DNA of 38,226 bases from 1-14-0-10-45-29 sp041650255 (lineage in GTDB: Archaea; Micrarchaeota; Micrarchaeia; Anstonellales; Anstonellaceae): NCBI GenBank assembly GCA_041650255.1, contig JBAZLL010000010.1, positions 1 through 38,226 of the forward strand, read 5' to 3'. Positions within the stretch are counted from its first letter, which is position 1; every line of letters begins with the position of its first letter. A program made the translations under genes and the position numbers. Below the pieces are notes generated by a model. The model saw only the letters and a list, made by a program, of their open reading frames with translations. It was not told where the DNA came from and searched no databases. Shown here in pieces: positions 1-6,831 of the stretch.

Positions 1-76
1 AAGTGCTATCGCAACCATTGCAACTATGAGAACTACTGCCAAAAGAACCAGATACTCTGTTGCTCCTTGACCTTTC
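1..76. repeat. Direct repeat copy 1 (signal-peptide segment)
   Basis: Bases 1-76 match 540-615 with only two differences (positions 13/552 and 70/609). Both differences fall at third codon positions and are silent. The copy encodes the end of the leader and the hydrophobic helix of the class III signal peptide. The repeat may extend past the window edge. Confidence 0.95.
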
Positions 77-93
77 TTGAAACCATAAGTCAT
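1..93 (-). CDS. Class III signal peptide (pilin-like) protein, N-terminal 31 codons
   Basis: The gene starts at ATG 93-91 and runs off the left edge, so only 31 residues are seen. A GGAGGG Shine-Dalgarno site at 101-106 lies 7 bases before the ATG. The visible protein has a short basic leader ending KKGQG, then ATEYLVLLAV and a hydrophobic helix. This is the class III signal peptide of archaellin and type IV pilin-like proteins, which are cut by an archaeal prepilin peptidase before the helix and assembled in the membrane or a surface filament. The segment is nearly identical at DNA level to the start of the next gene (144-635). Function beyond pilin-like export is inference. Confidence 0.85.
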   Translation of the reverse strand, partial: MTYGFKKGQGATEYLVLLAVVLIVAMVAIAL

Positions 94-143
94 AATATTT
101 CCCTCCATAAACATTCATAAAACAAAAAATATTATAAATGCGC

Positions 144-635
144 TCATGCGCACTTGCCAATCAAAGTCTTTTCCCCATATTGCTTTTGATTGGAAATTGT
201 ACCGTCTGAATTTGAGAATGTGAAGTTCACATGATACTCATAAGAGTTTCCGGCGGTACATGAACCTGAGAGTGGGATTACTAATACCTTCTTCTCCCCA
301 CCAGAGAAGAAACTCTGGTCGGTTGCGGGCACTAGAGAACCGTGAAGCCCCGAACCTGAAATTGAGAGATTCGTTATTGACTGCTGATTTGCTTCGACAT
401 TCTGCACGAGCAATGTAATGTTGGTCGTTCCGGATTGTTGAGAGTGTTCGAGTATTGAAAACGGTCTTGCTGTTCCTCTCCAGTAAGCATCGGATTGCGC
501 CTTCTTTGCATCCCCTGCCAAGCCTGGGAAGAAACCTAAAAGTGCTATCGCGACCATTGCAACTATGAGAACTACTGCCAAAAGAACCAGATACTCTGTT
601 GCTCCTTGGCCTTTCACAAATCTTTGACAGTTCAT
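144..635 (-). CDS. Class III signal peptide (pilin-like) surface protein
   Basis: A 163-residue protein starting at ATG 635, chosen because AGAGAGGGATAAGG lies directly upstream; an in-frame codon at 665 would add ten residues of no apparent use. Residues 1-9 form a basic leader, then GQGATEYLVLL and a helix to about residue 32 form a class III signal peptide. The mature part (about 130 residues) is Ser/Thr/Gly-rich, with NITLLVQN, NLSISGSG and NFTFSNSDG segments that suggest beta structure and several N-glycosylation sequons (N-x-S/T). Two Cys near the C terminus (SGSCTAG and GKCA) could pair. It is probably a minor pilin or a membrane-anchored surface protein. Its neighbour at 1-93 is a paralogue in the same orientation. 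Confidence 0.85.
   Translation of the reverse strand: MNCQRFVKGQGATEYLVLLAVVLIVAMVAIALLGFFPGLAGDAKKAQSDAYWRGTARPFSILEHSQQSGTTNITLLVQNVEANQQSITNLSISGSGLHGSLVPATDQSFFSGGEKKVLVIPLSGSCTAGNSYEYHVNFTFSNSDGTISNQKQYGEKTLIGKCA
540..615. repeat. Direct repeat copy 2 (signal-peptide segment)
   Basis: Second copy of the 76-base repeat at 1-76 (74 of 76 bases identical, both changes silent). Identity stops abruptly on the leader side at base 616. This fits recent duplication or gene conversion of the signal-peptide coding part. Confidence 0.95.
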
Positions 636-681
636 CCTTATCCCTCTCTGAAAGTTATTATACACACGAGAGAATAGAGAT

Positions 682-695
682 GGATAATATATAAA
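682..695 (-). promoter_or_regulatory. TATA box for the pilin-like gene at 144-635
   Basis: On the minus strand TTTATATATTATCC is an archaeal TATA element. Transcription would start near 660, giving a leader of about 25-30 bases that contains the Shine-Dalgarno site. Confidence 0.55.
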
Positions 696-791
696 CGTTA
701 TTATGCCGAAGAGGGATGAAGAAAAATCGTAACTGGGAAAAATTGAAATGCATTGCTTGATGCAAATAATGTTTTAAACGATTAGAATTTG

Positions 792-807
792 GAAAAACGC
801 TCAAAGC
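792..807. repeat. 16-bp direct repeat flanking the small duplicated gene
   Basis: GAAAAACGCTCAAAGC here recurs with one change at 1060-1075, across the stop codon of the gene at 857-1072. The two copies bracket the gene. The left copy sits just before the TATA-like CTTTTTAAA at 807-815. Confidence 0.7.
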
Positions 808-815
808 TTTTTAAA
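807..815 (+). promoter_or_regulatory. TATA box for the 71-aa repeat protein
   Basis: CTTTTTAAA lies 42 bases before the ATG at 857. This predicts a start site near 835-840 and a short leader carrying the strong GAGGAGGG ribosome-binding site at 843-850. Confidence 0.5.
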
Positions 816-856
816 CTCCAACGCACTATCATGCTGGCATCAGAGGAGGGATTTAT

Positions 857-1072
857 ATGGGAAGTAAGATGACTAGTGAGAAAATAACACGAGAAAGTGG
901 CTACCTGTATTTCGTAGGAAAGGACGGGTATGTCTGGGCCGCACCGATGAAACACAACAAGAGCGGAAAGAAAAAGAAGGTGGGCACAGAGAAGGTAAAC
1001 AAAAAAAGTGGATGCATGTATTATCTTGGAAAAGACGGATATGTGTATGAAGCAAAAATGAAAAACGCTTAA
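857..1072 (+). CDS. 71-residue protein of two 27-residue repeats, unknown function
   Basis: The ATG at 857 is preceded at 6 bases by GAGGAGGG (843-850), one of the strongest ribosome-binding sites in the window. A TATA box at 807-815 and a T-rich terminator follow the usual layout, so this is a real and probably well-expressed gene. The protein is an internal duplication: residues 8-34 and 45-71 align without gaps with 14 of 27 identities, sharing the core GKDGYV and an SG-x-x-Y lead-in. A basic linker (SGKKKKVGT) joins the halves. There is no signal peptide or membrane helix. Each half could form a beta-hairpin. The basic charge would allow RNA or DNA binding, but that is a guess; the family was not recognised. 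Confidence 0.85.
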   Translation: MGSKMTSEKITRESGYLYFVGKDGYVWAAPMKHNKSGKKKKVGTEKVNKKSGCMYYLGKDGYVYEAKMKNA

Positions 1073-1119
1073 AGCGATTTGAAGTTGCATAATAGTAAAT
1101 GCTATTTAAATTGAGTTAA

Positions 1120-1150
1120 TTTCTTTTTTCTATTTTTTTTTTCTATTTTT
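1120..1150 (+). terminator. T-rich terminator after the 71-aa gene
   Basis: From 1120 the plus strand is almost entirely T (runs of six, ten and five Ts broken by C and A). No hairpin is needed for archaeal T-tract termination. It ends the transcript of 857-1072 before the convergent permease gene. Confidence 0.6.
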
Positions 1151-1163
1151 AAAAAATATGCGT

Positions 1164-2138
1164 CTATCCCAAGAGGAAATTGAATAAGTAGCCGACTATT
1201 GCGAAGGAGATAAATAAGATAAACGCAAATATTGCTATCAGCTTTGGCTTGAGCACTTTTCTCAAAATCACCATCTCCGGGAAAGAGAGCCCGATTACAC
1301 TCATCATAAATGCGAGTGCGGTGCCCATCGGCACGCCCTTTGATACGAGCACGCCGATTATTGGAAGAACTCCGGCGGCATTTGAATAAAGCGGGATTCC
1401 GATTAACACCGCAATTGGAACTGCAAATAGATTATTCTTTCCGGCTATTTGGGAAAGAAAATCGTTTGGAATATAGCTGTGCATAAGCGAGCCGATTGCG
1501 ATTGCAACAAGAACGTAAGGAAGAACTCCAAGCGTAATGCTTTTTGATTCGGAAATTGAAGAATTAATGCGTGAAGCCCAGGTTGGTTTTTTGGGCTTTT
1601 GACTTTGTTTCTTTTTGCAGGCACATGCGCAGGCACATGACTGATTCGGCAATTTCTCAAGCTCGCCCTCAAGATTGAGCCTGCCAATTATTATGCCGGC
1701 GATTGTTGCGATTGCAAGCCCACACAAAATGTATAAAAGAGCGATTTGCCAGCCAAAGGTTGCGAGCAAAAGCCCGATTGCGACCTCGTTTATGAGGGGA
1801 GAAGCGACCAGAAATGAAAATGTTATTCCGAGCGGAACTCCGGCATCAATAAATCCGATGAAAAGCGGGACGGCCGAGCATGAACAAAACGGAATCGGAA
1901 TTCCGAGAATTGCCGCCATTAAATTTCCGGCGCCTTCTTTCTTTTTTCCCAAAATTGATTGCACTTTTTCACGAGTTATAAAAGTGCGCAAAAGAGCAGC
2001 CAAGAAAACTATTACTGCCAGGAGCAATATTATTTTGATTGAATCATATATGAAAAATTCCGCGGCGGACGCTAATTGAGTGCCTTGCGAGAGTCCGAGC
2101 ACCGAATAGGTGAGCCATGAGGAAAATTGTTCTAACAT
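1164..2138 (-). CDS. DUF318/ArsP-like permease with a Cys-rich loop
   Basis: A 324-residue polytopic membrane protein. The ATG at 2138 is preferred over an in-frame TTG at 2150; a TATA-like AT stretch lies at about 2171-2180. It has about eight to ten hydrophobic helices in two halves. The first half carries the family hallmark PFCSCSAVPL near residue 83, followed by ASPLINEVAIG. The second half has PLYSNAAGVLP, so the halves look like an inverted or tandem duplication with the Cys motif lost in the second. Between them is a hydrophilic loop with SCACACACKKK (about residues 167-177), a likely metal- or thiol-binding site. The DUF318 permease family includes the organoarsenical exporter ArsP and proposed Cu/Zn exporters. 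Metal or metalloid export is therefore plausible, but the substrate is unknown. Confidence 0.85.
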   Translation of the reverse strand: MLEQFSSWLTYSVLGLSQGTQLASAAEFFIYDSIKIILLLAVIVFLAALLRTFITREKVQSILGKKKEGAGNLMAAILGIPIPFCSCSAVPLFIGFIDAGVPLGITFSFLVASPLINEVAIGLLLATFGWQIALLYILCGLAIATIAGIIIGRLNLEGELEKLPNQSCACACACKKKQSQKPKKPTWASRINSSISESKSITLGVLPYVLVAIAIGSLMHSYIPNDFLSQIAGKNNLFAVPIAVLIGIPLYSNAAGVLPIIGVLVSKGVPMGTALAFMMSVIGLSFPEMVILRKVLKPKLIAIFAFILFISFAIVGYLFNFLLG

Positions 2139-2260
2139 TAGTATCAACAAAGAGAATAACGCACGTGGGATTTAAATTTGAAGAGGGATATTTTTGCACG
2201 GCTTTTTCTAAAATTTTGTTTTTGCCAAAGCTTACGCTAAGCATTTGAAATTTTACAGCC

Positions 2261-2288
2261 AAAAAAAAGTTAGCGCTTACGCAAGGAG
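2261..2288 (-). terminator. Terminator-like hairpin and T8 tract after 23S rRNA
   Basis: Reading the minus strand downstream of 23S, a short hairpin (GCGTAAGCGC, about 2274-2283) is followed by eight Ts (2261-2268). A second near-palindrome, TAGCGCAAGCGCTA, lies just upstream in the transcript at about 2310-2323. This is a plausible 3' end for the 23S transcript. Confidence 0.45.
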
Positions 2289-2373
2289 GGAAACAAAGAT
2301 TCAGACCGATAGCGCTTGCGCTAAAGGTTTGCAAAAAAAATGTTATATGAAATTGACAGCCAAAGATTCAAGC

Positions 2374-2387
2374 CGGATGTGGTATTG
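2374..2387 (-). other. Pre-23S processing stem, 3' arm
   Basis: Plus-strand CGGATGTGGTATTG is the inverted copy of 5491-5506. Together they form a stem of at least 12 base pairs closing the whole 23S gene, with one extra base on the far side. In archaea such stems are cut by the splicing endonuclease at a bulge-helix-bulge motif to release pre-23S rRNA. Confidence 0.7.
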
Positions 2388-5300
2388 AGGTTTAGTAACG
2401 GCAGGCTGAATCACTCGCGTGAGCTTGTGACTTACACCCCCATTCTATCAAACGGATCTGCTATCCGCCCTTTAATCTGACTCGTTTTGAGATTTGCTTC
2501 GACCTTAGATGCTTTCAGGTCTTATCAAATAGTGCGTAGCTGCCCAGCAATGCTTTACACAACTGGTATACCAGAGGCACCGCACCCGCGTTCCTCTCGT
2601 ACTCATGGGTACTTACTCTCAGTCAGAAAACACTCCCAGGAGATACTACCGTACTGTCTCGCGACGTACTGAACCCAGCTCATGTAGGTCTTTAATGGAT
2701 GAACAACCCAACCTTTGGCGGCTCCTGCACCGCCAGGATGACCTAAGCCGACAGCGATGTACCAAACCGCGGGGTCGATGGGTATTTGAGTGACAAAAAC
2801 CCATAAACGCGCGAAACTGTTTTTCAACGGCACTCTTTGCTAATCTTAGGAAAAGAGCTAATAGTATCCCCATAACCTTTTGCCATCCATCGACGGCTGG
2901 CAAAAAGCGAAAGTTATTATGTTCACGTCAAGCGAAAATTGCTTGATGCATACCTAACAATTCATTGGGGATACGAAGTTGAAGAAACAGTTTTGCGCTT
3001 GCGAAAAAGAAGGTTTTAGCCATCTCTCGCCCGCGACGAGCCTGTTACCCCCGGGGTAGCTTGTCTGACAGCTTGGAGCCTCATCAAAAGGCTACCAAGG
3101 TTCGTTAAGCCCGACTTTCGTCTCTGCATTCCACGCTTTTAAGAATACAGTCAGCCTAGCATATGTCTTTAACCCTTACCGGTGCGTTTCTGACGCACTT
3201 AAGCTAAGCATTGGGCACCCTTGTTTTATTATCGAGGGTGTACCGCCCCAGCCAAACTATCCACCTGACGCTGTCCGCTCATGCGTAAGCAATACAAGGC
3301 AACTAAAATGGTGTTACATTGGCGCCTATCCGCATCCCGAGAGATGCGACGTGACGGCTCCCATTTACGCTGCGTTAGCCACCCTATATTACAACATCAG
3401 ACTATAGTAAAGCTCCACGGGGTCTTCGTTTCCCCCTGGAAGTCCACTGCATACTCACAGTGTAGTAGGTTCACCAGGTCCCAGCATGGGACAGTGGGAG
3501 ACTCGTTACGCCATTCATGCAAGCCACCAATTAAGCGGCGAGGTATTACGCTACCTCAAGAGGGTCAGAGTTACCCCCGCTCTTTGCTGGCGCTTAGGCC
3601 CGTTGAAACAGGCTTTCACGTACCAGTAGTGAGCAGGCGTCACCCGCAATACTAATCGTTTCCGATTTGCTGCGAGTTGTGTTTTTGTTAAACAGTCGGT
3701 CTCCCCTTGTTACTGAGGCCTGCGAGCGCTATGAACGCAAGCAGGCATCGCTTATTCCGAAGTTAAGCGACTAATTTGCCGAGTTCCCTATGCTGAGTTG
3801 TCCTGACACGCCTTGGCTTATTCTGCCAGCAGCACCTGTAATAGTTCTAGGTACGATTAACCGAAATCGGAATTGCGCTCTTTTCATGGAGCCCAGGGTT
3901 CGGTCTAAATTAACATTCCTAAGATTATACCACTGCTCCTGACAATCAGTCTTCATGGCATTGCCTTAGTTAGACAGAGTCTCCTCTGCTAGACCTACCC
4001 CAAGCCGTCGAGGGCAAAACTTGTGTTGCCACGTCTATTCGGCTAGGACCGGAATTTTAACCGGTTTCCCTTTTGTGCATTAGGAATTGCCTTTGCACTT
4101 AGGATCGCCTTACTCTGGGCTGATAAACATGGCCCAGAAACCCGTGTGCTATGCGGCGTCAAGGATTTTCACCTTGATATGCTGTTACTAATACCAGGAT
4201 ATTCGTAACTGGCCGGTCCACAGGACGTTACCGCCCTGCTTCTACCCTGCCAGCTCGCCCCCCTACCAATTCCATCTTGCGATGGACTCTAAGGTATCGG
4301 TAATAGGCTTAGTCCCGATTATCTTCGAAATCTTTGATCTAGACTGGTCCGCTATTACGCGTTGTTTAAAGGATGGCTGCTTCTAAGCCTACCTTCCAGC
4401 TGTTTAAGACCAAAAACGTCTTGTAGATTCACACTTAGCCTAAATTTAGGGACCTTAACCTTAGTCTCGGTCTTTCCCGTAACGGCCCGCTAGCTTACCC
4501 AACGGAACCCGACTCCCTCCTTCTTCGACGGTTATAGATTCGAGGTTTGACAATCAGGTGAGCCCTTTCGAGCCCGCTCCCAATGATCAGTGCCCTACCC
4601 CATAACCTGTCTCCAGAGAGGCTATACTAAGATATACTTCGAGGGGAACCCGCTATTGCGATGTTCGACTGGACTATCACCCCTACCCGTGCGTCACCCA
4701 AGCAGAATATACTAGCACTGGTTGCGGTCTTCCATCCGCCGTCAGGCGGACTTCAACCTGCGCACGCGTAGATCACAATCGCTTCGGGTCTGTGGGGAGT
4801 GACTGATCGCCATTTCTGACGACGAGCCATTAGCTCTCTCGCTTTCGCTTCGGCTTTCGCCTTGCCACGCCCGACAACTCCCTGGCTCTTGCTTCGAGAA
4901 GAACGATACGACGCTGGTAACCCTCTTTCGCTTCCACCCCTGCGGATGGTCACTTCAAGAGGGCTGTCCTTTCACGCCAATATCAAACTGTAGCCATTTA
5001 GTTTCAAGATCTTTTCACTCCCCTTCCGGGGAACTTTTCAGCTTTCACTCGCGTTACTCATACGCTATCGGTCTTGGGTTATATTTAGTGTTGGAAGTTG
5101 ATACTCCCGTATTTATGCCCTATACTCGAAGGGCACTACTCTTTTGGCTTCTCACCACATATATTTTGCACACGAGGCTTTCACTCTTTATAGCTCAGCT
5201 TTCCAGCTGATTATGCTCATATACATGGTTGATCCGCCCCACATCTCCGCCCTGTTACCAGAGTCGGATTCAGTTTGCACTGTTTGGCTTTCAGTCACCC

Positions 5301-5500
5301 TTACTTACCAAATCCCTATTGGTTTCTTTTCCTGCCGGTACTAGAATGTTTTAATTTCCGGCGTATTCGCCCATTGCAGGGCACGGTGCGACTTCAGGAT
5401 CAAAGGATGCATGCGCCTACCCTGAAACTTTCGCGGCTTGCCGCGGCACTTCGTCCTACCCAAGCCAAGCTATCCACTAAATGGCGTTAACAACATACCA
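2380..5500 (-). rRNA. 23S ribosomal RNA
   Basis: The minus strand shows the full series of 23S landmarks: the 5' part near 5490 (TTTAGTGGATAGCTTGGC), the domain IV helix 69 region (ATGAATGGCGTAACGAG, about 3500), the peptidyl-transferase segment CCCCGGGGGTAACAGG (about 3045-3060), GTCGGCTTAGGTCATCC, and the sarcin-ricin loop AGTACGAGAGGAAC (about 2590-2605). The ends are placed from the processing stem (2374-2387 with 5491-5506) and are approximate. The gene is about 3,120 nt including an insertion of about 239 nt at 2785-3023. No 16S, tRNA or 5S gene is linked to it. It is transcribed from the TATA box near 5811-5823. Confidence 0.97.
2785..3023 (-). other. Putative intron in 23S rRNA helix 89 loop
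   Basis: The 23S sequence runs normally to ...GGCTCGTCGCGGGCGAGAG (ending 3024) and resumes at TACCCATCGACCCCGCGG (from 2784). The halves GCGGG/CCCGC of helix 89 are thus split by about 239 nt absent from the normal rRNA. In E. coli numbering the site is about 2473-2476. The insert is AT-rich and highly structured: 2809-2827 pairs with 2979-2998 (18 pairs, one mismatch, one bulge), 2864-2871 with 2967-2974 (8 pairs), 2878-2885 with 2898-2905, 2928-2933 with 2941-2946, and near the ends 2796-2801 with 3012-3017. No LAGLIDADG endonuclease reading frame fits in it. An archaeal intron removed by the splicing endonuclease is the simplest reading, but no perfect bulge-helix-bulge was found at the junctions. 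Confidence 0.8.
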
Positions 5501-5506
5501 CATCCG
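5491..5506 (-). other. Pre-23S processing stem, 5' arm
   Basis: Plus-strand CAACATACCACATCCG is complementary to 2374-2387 and brackets the 23S gene. It sets the probable 5' boundary of the mature rRNA just inside 5490. Confidence 0.7.
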
Positions 5507-5790
5507 TGAACTTTCTTTGGCTGTCTTCATACACATTGCCGTGTTGATTGCATACAAACGAGCCGGGGAAAATGGCTCTCTGCAATCGGCGGTGGGAAAT
5601 AACTTCCCTAGCGCTCTTGGCAAACGCCAAGATACGCACCTTAAGAGCACCTCGTATACTCCGACGCGAACGCCGGTGAGTAATACTAAGTGTGCAAAAA
5701 TTTACAGCAAAACAAAAGTTTCGCGCTCCTTGCATCGCGCAAAAGCCAGTGCCCTGCGCTGATGTCAGCACCCATCTTGGGGGCTGAAAG
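5507..5790 (-). other. Pre-23S leader region, no gene seen
   Basis: About 285 transcribed bases between the 23S promoter and the processing stem. The region folds locally: a hairpin at 5765-5787 at the probable start site (TCAGC/GCTGA plus CCC/GGG), an 8-pair stem TTTTGCGC/GCGCGAAA (about 5718-5744), a CCGGCG-TTCG-CGTCGG hairpin (about 5661-5676), TCTTGGC-AAAC-GCCAAGA (about 5615-5632) and GAGCC/GGCTC (about 5560-5577). No 5S, 5.8S-like or tRNA gene was recognised. Confidence 0.6.
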
Positions 5791-5810
5791 GTCAATTAAT
5801 AGCTCAGTTC

Positions 5811-5823
5811 TAATTTATAAAGG
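5811..5823 (-). promoter_or_regulatory. 23S rRNA promoter (TATA box)
   Basis: Minus-strand CCTTTATAAATTA is a consensus archaeal TATA element preceded by a purine-rich BRE-like AAAGAAA. Transcription would begin near 5788-5790, exactly at the leader hairpin. Confidence 0.7.
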
Positions 5824-5884
5824 TTTCTTTGTTTTACGAGTAAAAGTGGTACACAAAAATAGAAAGTGGGAATAAAATTGCACA

Positions 5885-5940
5885 CAAAAAAACAAATTAG
5901 AAAAACAGAAAGAGAACCAAAGATTAGAAATTAAAAAGAA
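5885..5940 (-). terminator. T-rich terminator after the surface-protein genes
   Basis: The minus strand after the stop codon at 5945 is a long pyrimidine-rich, T-dominated stretch with several runs of five to seven Ts. It separates the 5945-8784 genes from the 23S promoter. Confidence 0.55.
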
Positions 5941-5944
5941 AAAA

Positions 5945-6721
5945 TTATTTGGCACCCTCTTTCTTTTCTTTTCGCTTATACACATAATAAATCGCGGCCC
6001 CGATTATTACGACTACAAGCGCACCGATGGCAAAATAAGCGATGTCAAATGTTCCGGATGCCGGAATGGTTTTTGCAGGAGTTGTTTGCACGGACTGGTT
6101 CGTAGTCAGATTTGCGTATGAGGGGATATTTGATGTACTTTGGTTGGTTTGCGCAGGCAATTGAGTTGTATTCGTCTGATTGATTTGCTCCGGTGCGGTT
6201 TGAGTTGTATTGGTTTGATTGATTTGCTCTGGTGCGGTTTGAGTTGTATTGGTTTGATTTTGCACTGCAGAAATTTCGGATTGGTTTTGCACAACTGATG
6301 AATTTGTCTGATTGATAGAGGTTGCATTTGCATTTGATGCATTTTTTGCCGCGTCAAGAAGCGATTGCTTAAACTCCTCATAGCTTTGGTTTCCCATTAC
6401 AAGCAAATACGGGGATGAGAAATATCCGTTGCAATCCATGTACCATATAAAATTGCCTCTGGGCATATCAGTAATATCAATTTGCCCCTCTGTTTCAACA
6501 GGAACCTCAAGAGGTCCGATTCCTTTTTTGCCTTGAAGTTTTAGGTAGCAATTGGCGGTTTGCAAATCATTTTCACCCGGATGATAAATGAATTTGAAAC
6601 TGACATCTTTATCAAGAATATATTCTCCGTTGATAGGAGAGACTATTTCCACGGAAGCATTTTGCGCAAACGCCACAATGGAGAGCGAGAACAATGCAAG
6701 TATAAAAAATAATTTTTTCAT
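5945..6721 (-). CDS. Secreted, C-terminally membrane-anchored Asn/Thr-rich surface protein
   Basis: 258 residues from ATG 6721, preceded at 7 bases by an AGGTG ribosome-binding site. Residues 1-19 are a classic Sec signal peptide (MKKLFFILALFSLSIVAFA). Residues about 22-110 form one beta-domain with a Cys pair (C58, C97) and the pattern SPxNG...F.F.Y...C...W.(M/V).C. The same domain occurs three times in the neighbour at 6832-8400. Residues about 125-225 are a Gln/Asn/Thr stalk with many N-x-S/T sequons and a 13-residue tandem repeat (NQTNTTQTAPEQI). A single helix near residues 226-248 and a basic tail (KRKEKKEGAK) follow. It is probably a glycosylated extracellular protein on a stalk. Ligand and role are unknown. 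Confidence 0.85.
   Translation of the reverse strand: MKKLFFILALFSLSIVAFAQNASVEIVSPINGEYILDKDVSFKFIYHPGENDLQTANCYLKLQGKKGIGPLEVPVETEGQIDITDMPRGNFIWYMDCNGYFSSPYLLVMGNQSYEEFKQSLLDAAKNASNANATSINQTNSSVVQNQSEISAVQNQTNTTQTAPEQINQTNTTQTAPEQINQTNTTQLPAQTNQSTSNIPSYANLTTNQSVQTTPAKTIPASGTFDIAYFAIGALVVVIIGAAIYYVYKRKEKKEGAK
6161..6256. repeat. 39-bp tandem repeat, about 2.4 copies
   Basis: Units begin at 6161, 6200 and 6239 and each starts TTGAGTTGTATT. They encode the NQTNTTQTAPEQI repeat in the stalk of the gene at 5945-6721. The period is a multiple of three, so copy number can change without a frameshift. Confidence 0.9.
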
Positions 6722-6831
6722 TAAAAACACCTGAAGATGAATACTCTTTGAATGATAAAAAGGTTTTGTTATTGTAAGGCGGGCGGATTTGGGCAAATGA
6801 ATAAAACCAAAAAATGGTGGATAGCAAAAAA

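Noticed and set aside
782..1090. 102-codon minus-strand frame
   Set aside because: It is the exact antisense of the 71-residue gene, which has the promoter, ribosome-binding site and terminator.
2044..2334. 96-codon minus-strand frame between 23S and the permease
   Set aside because: It covers the hairpin-rich 23S 3' flank and overlaps the start of the permease gene in another frame.
2785..3023. 31-codon frame starting at the first base of the 23S insertion
   Set aside because: It is short, with no LAGLIDADG or other endonuclease motif and no ribosome-binding site. It is probably coincidence.
5507..5790. 5S or tRNA gene in the pre-23S leader
   Set aside because: Several hairpins exist but no 5S loop sequences or cloverleaf with a T-arm GTTCRANNC was found.
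2487..5795. Several open frames of 60-124 codons on both strands
   Set aside because: They lie within the 23S rRNA gene or its leader and have no ribosome-binding sites or recognisable domains.
6161..6256. 39-bp repeats as a CRISPR array
   Set aside because: The units are contiguous without spacers, in frame within a coding sequence, and encode a Thr/Gln/Asn stalk.
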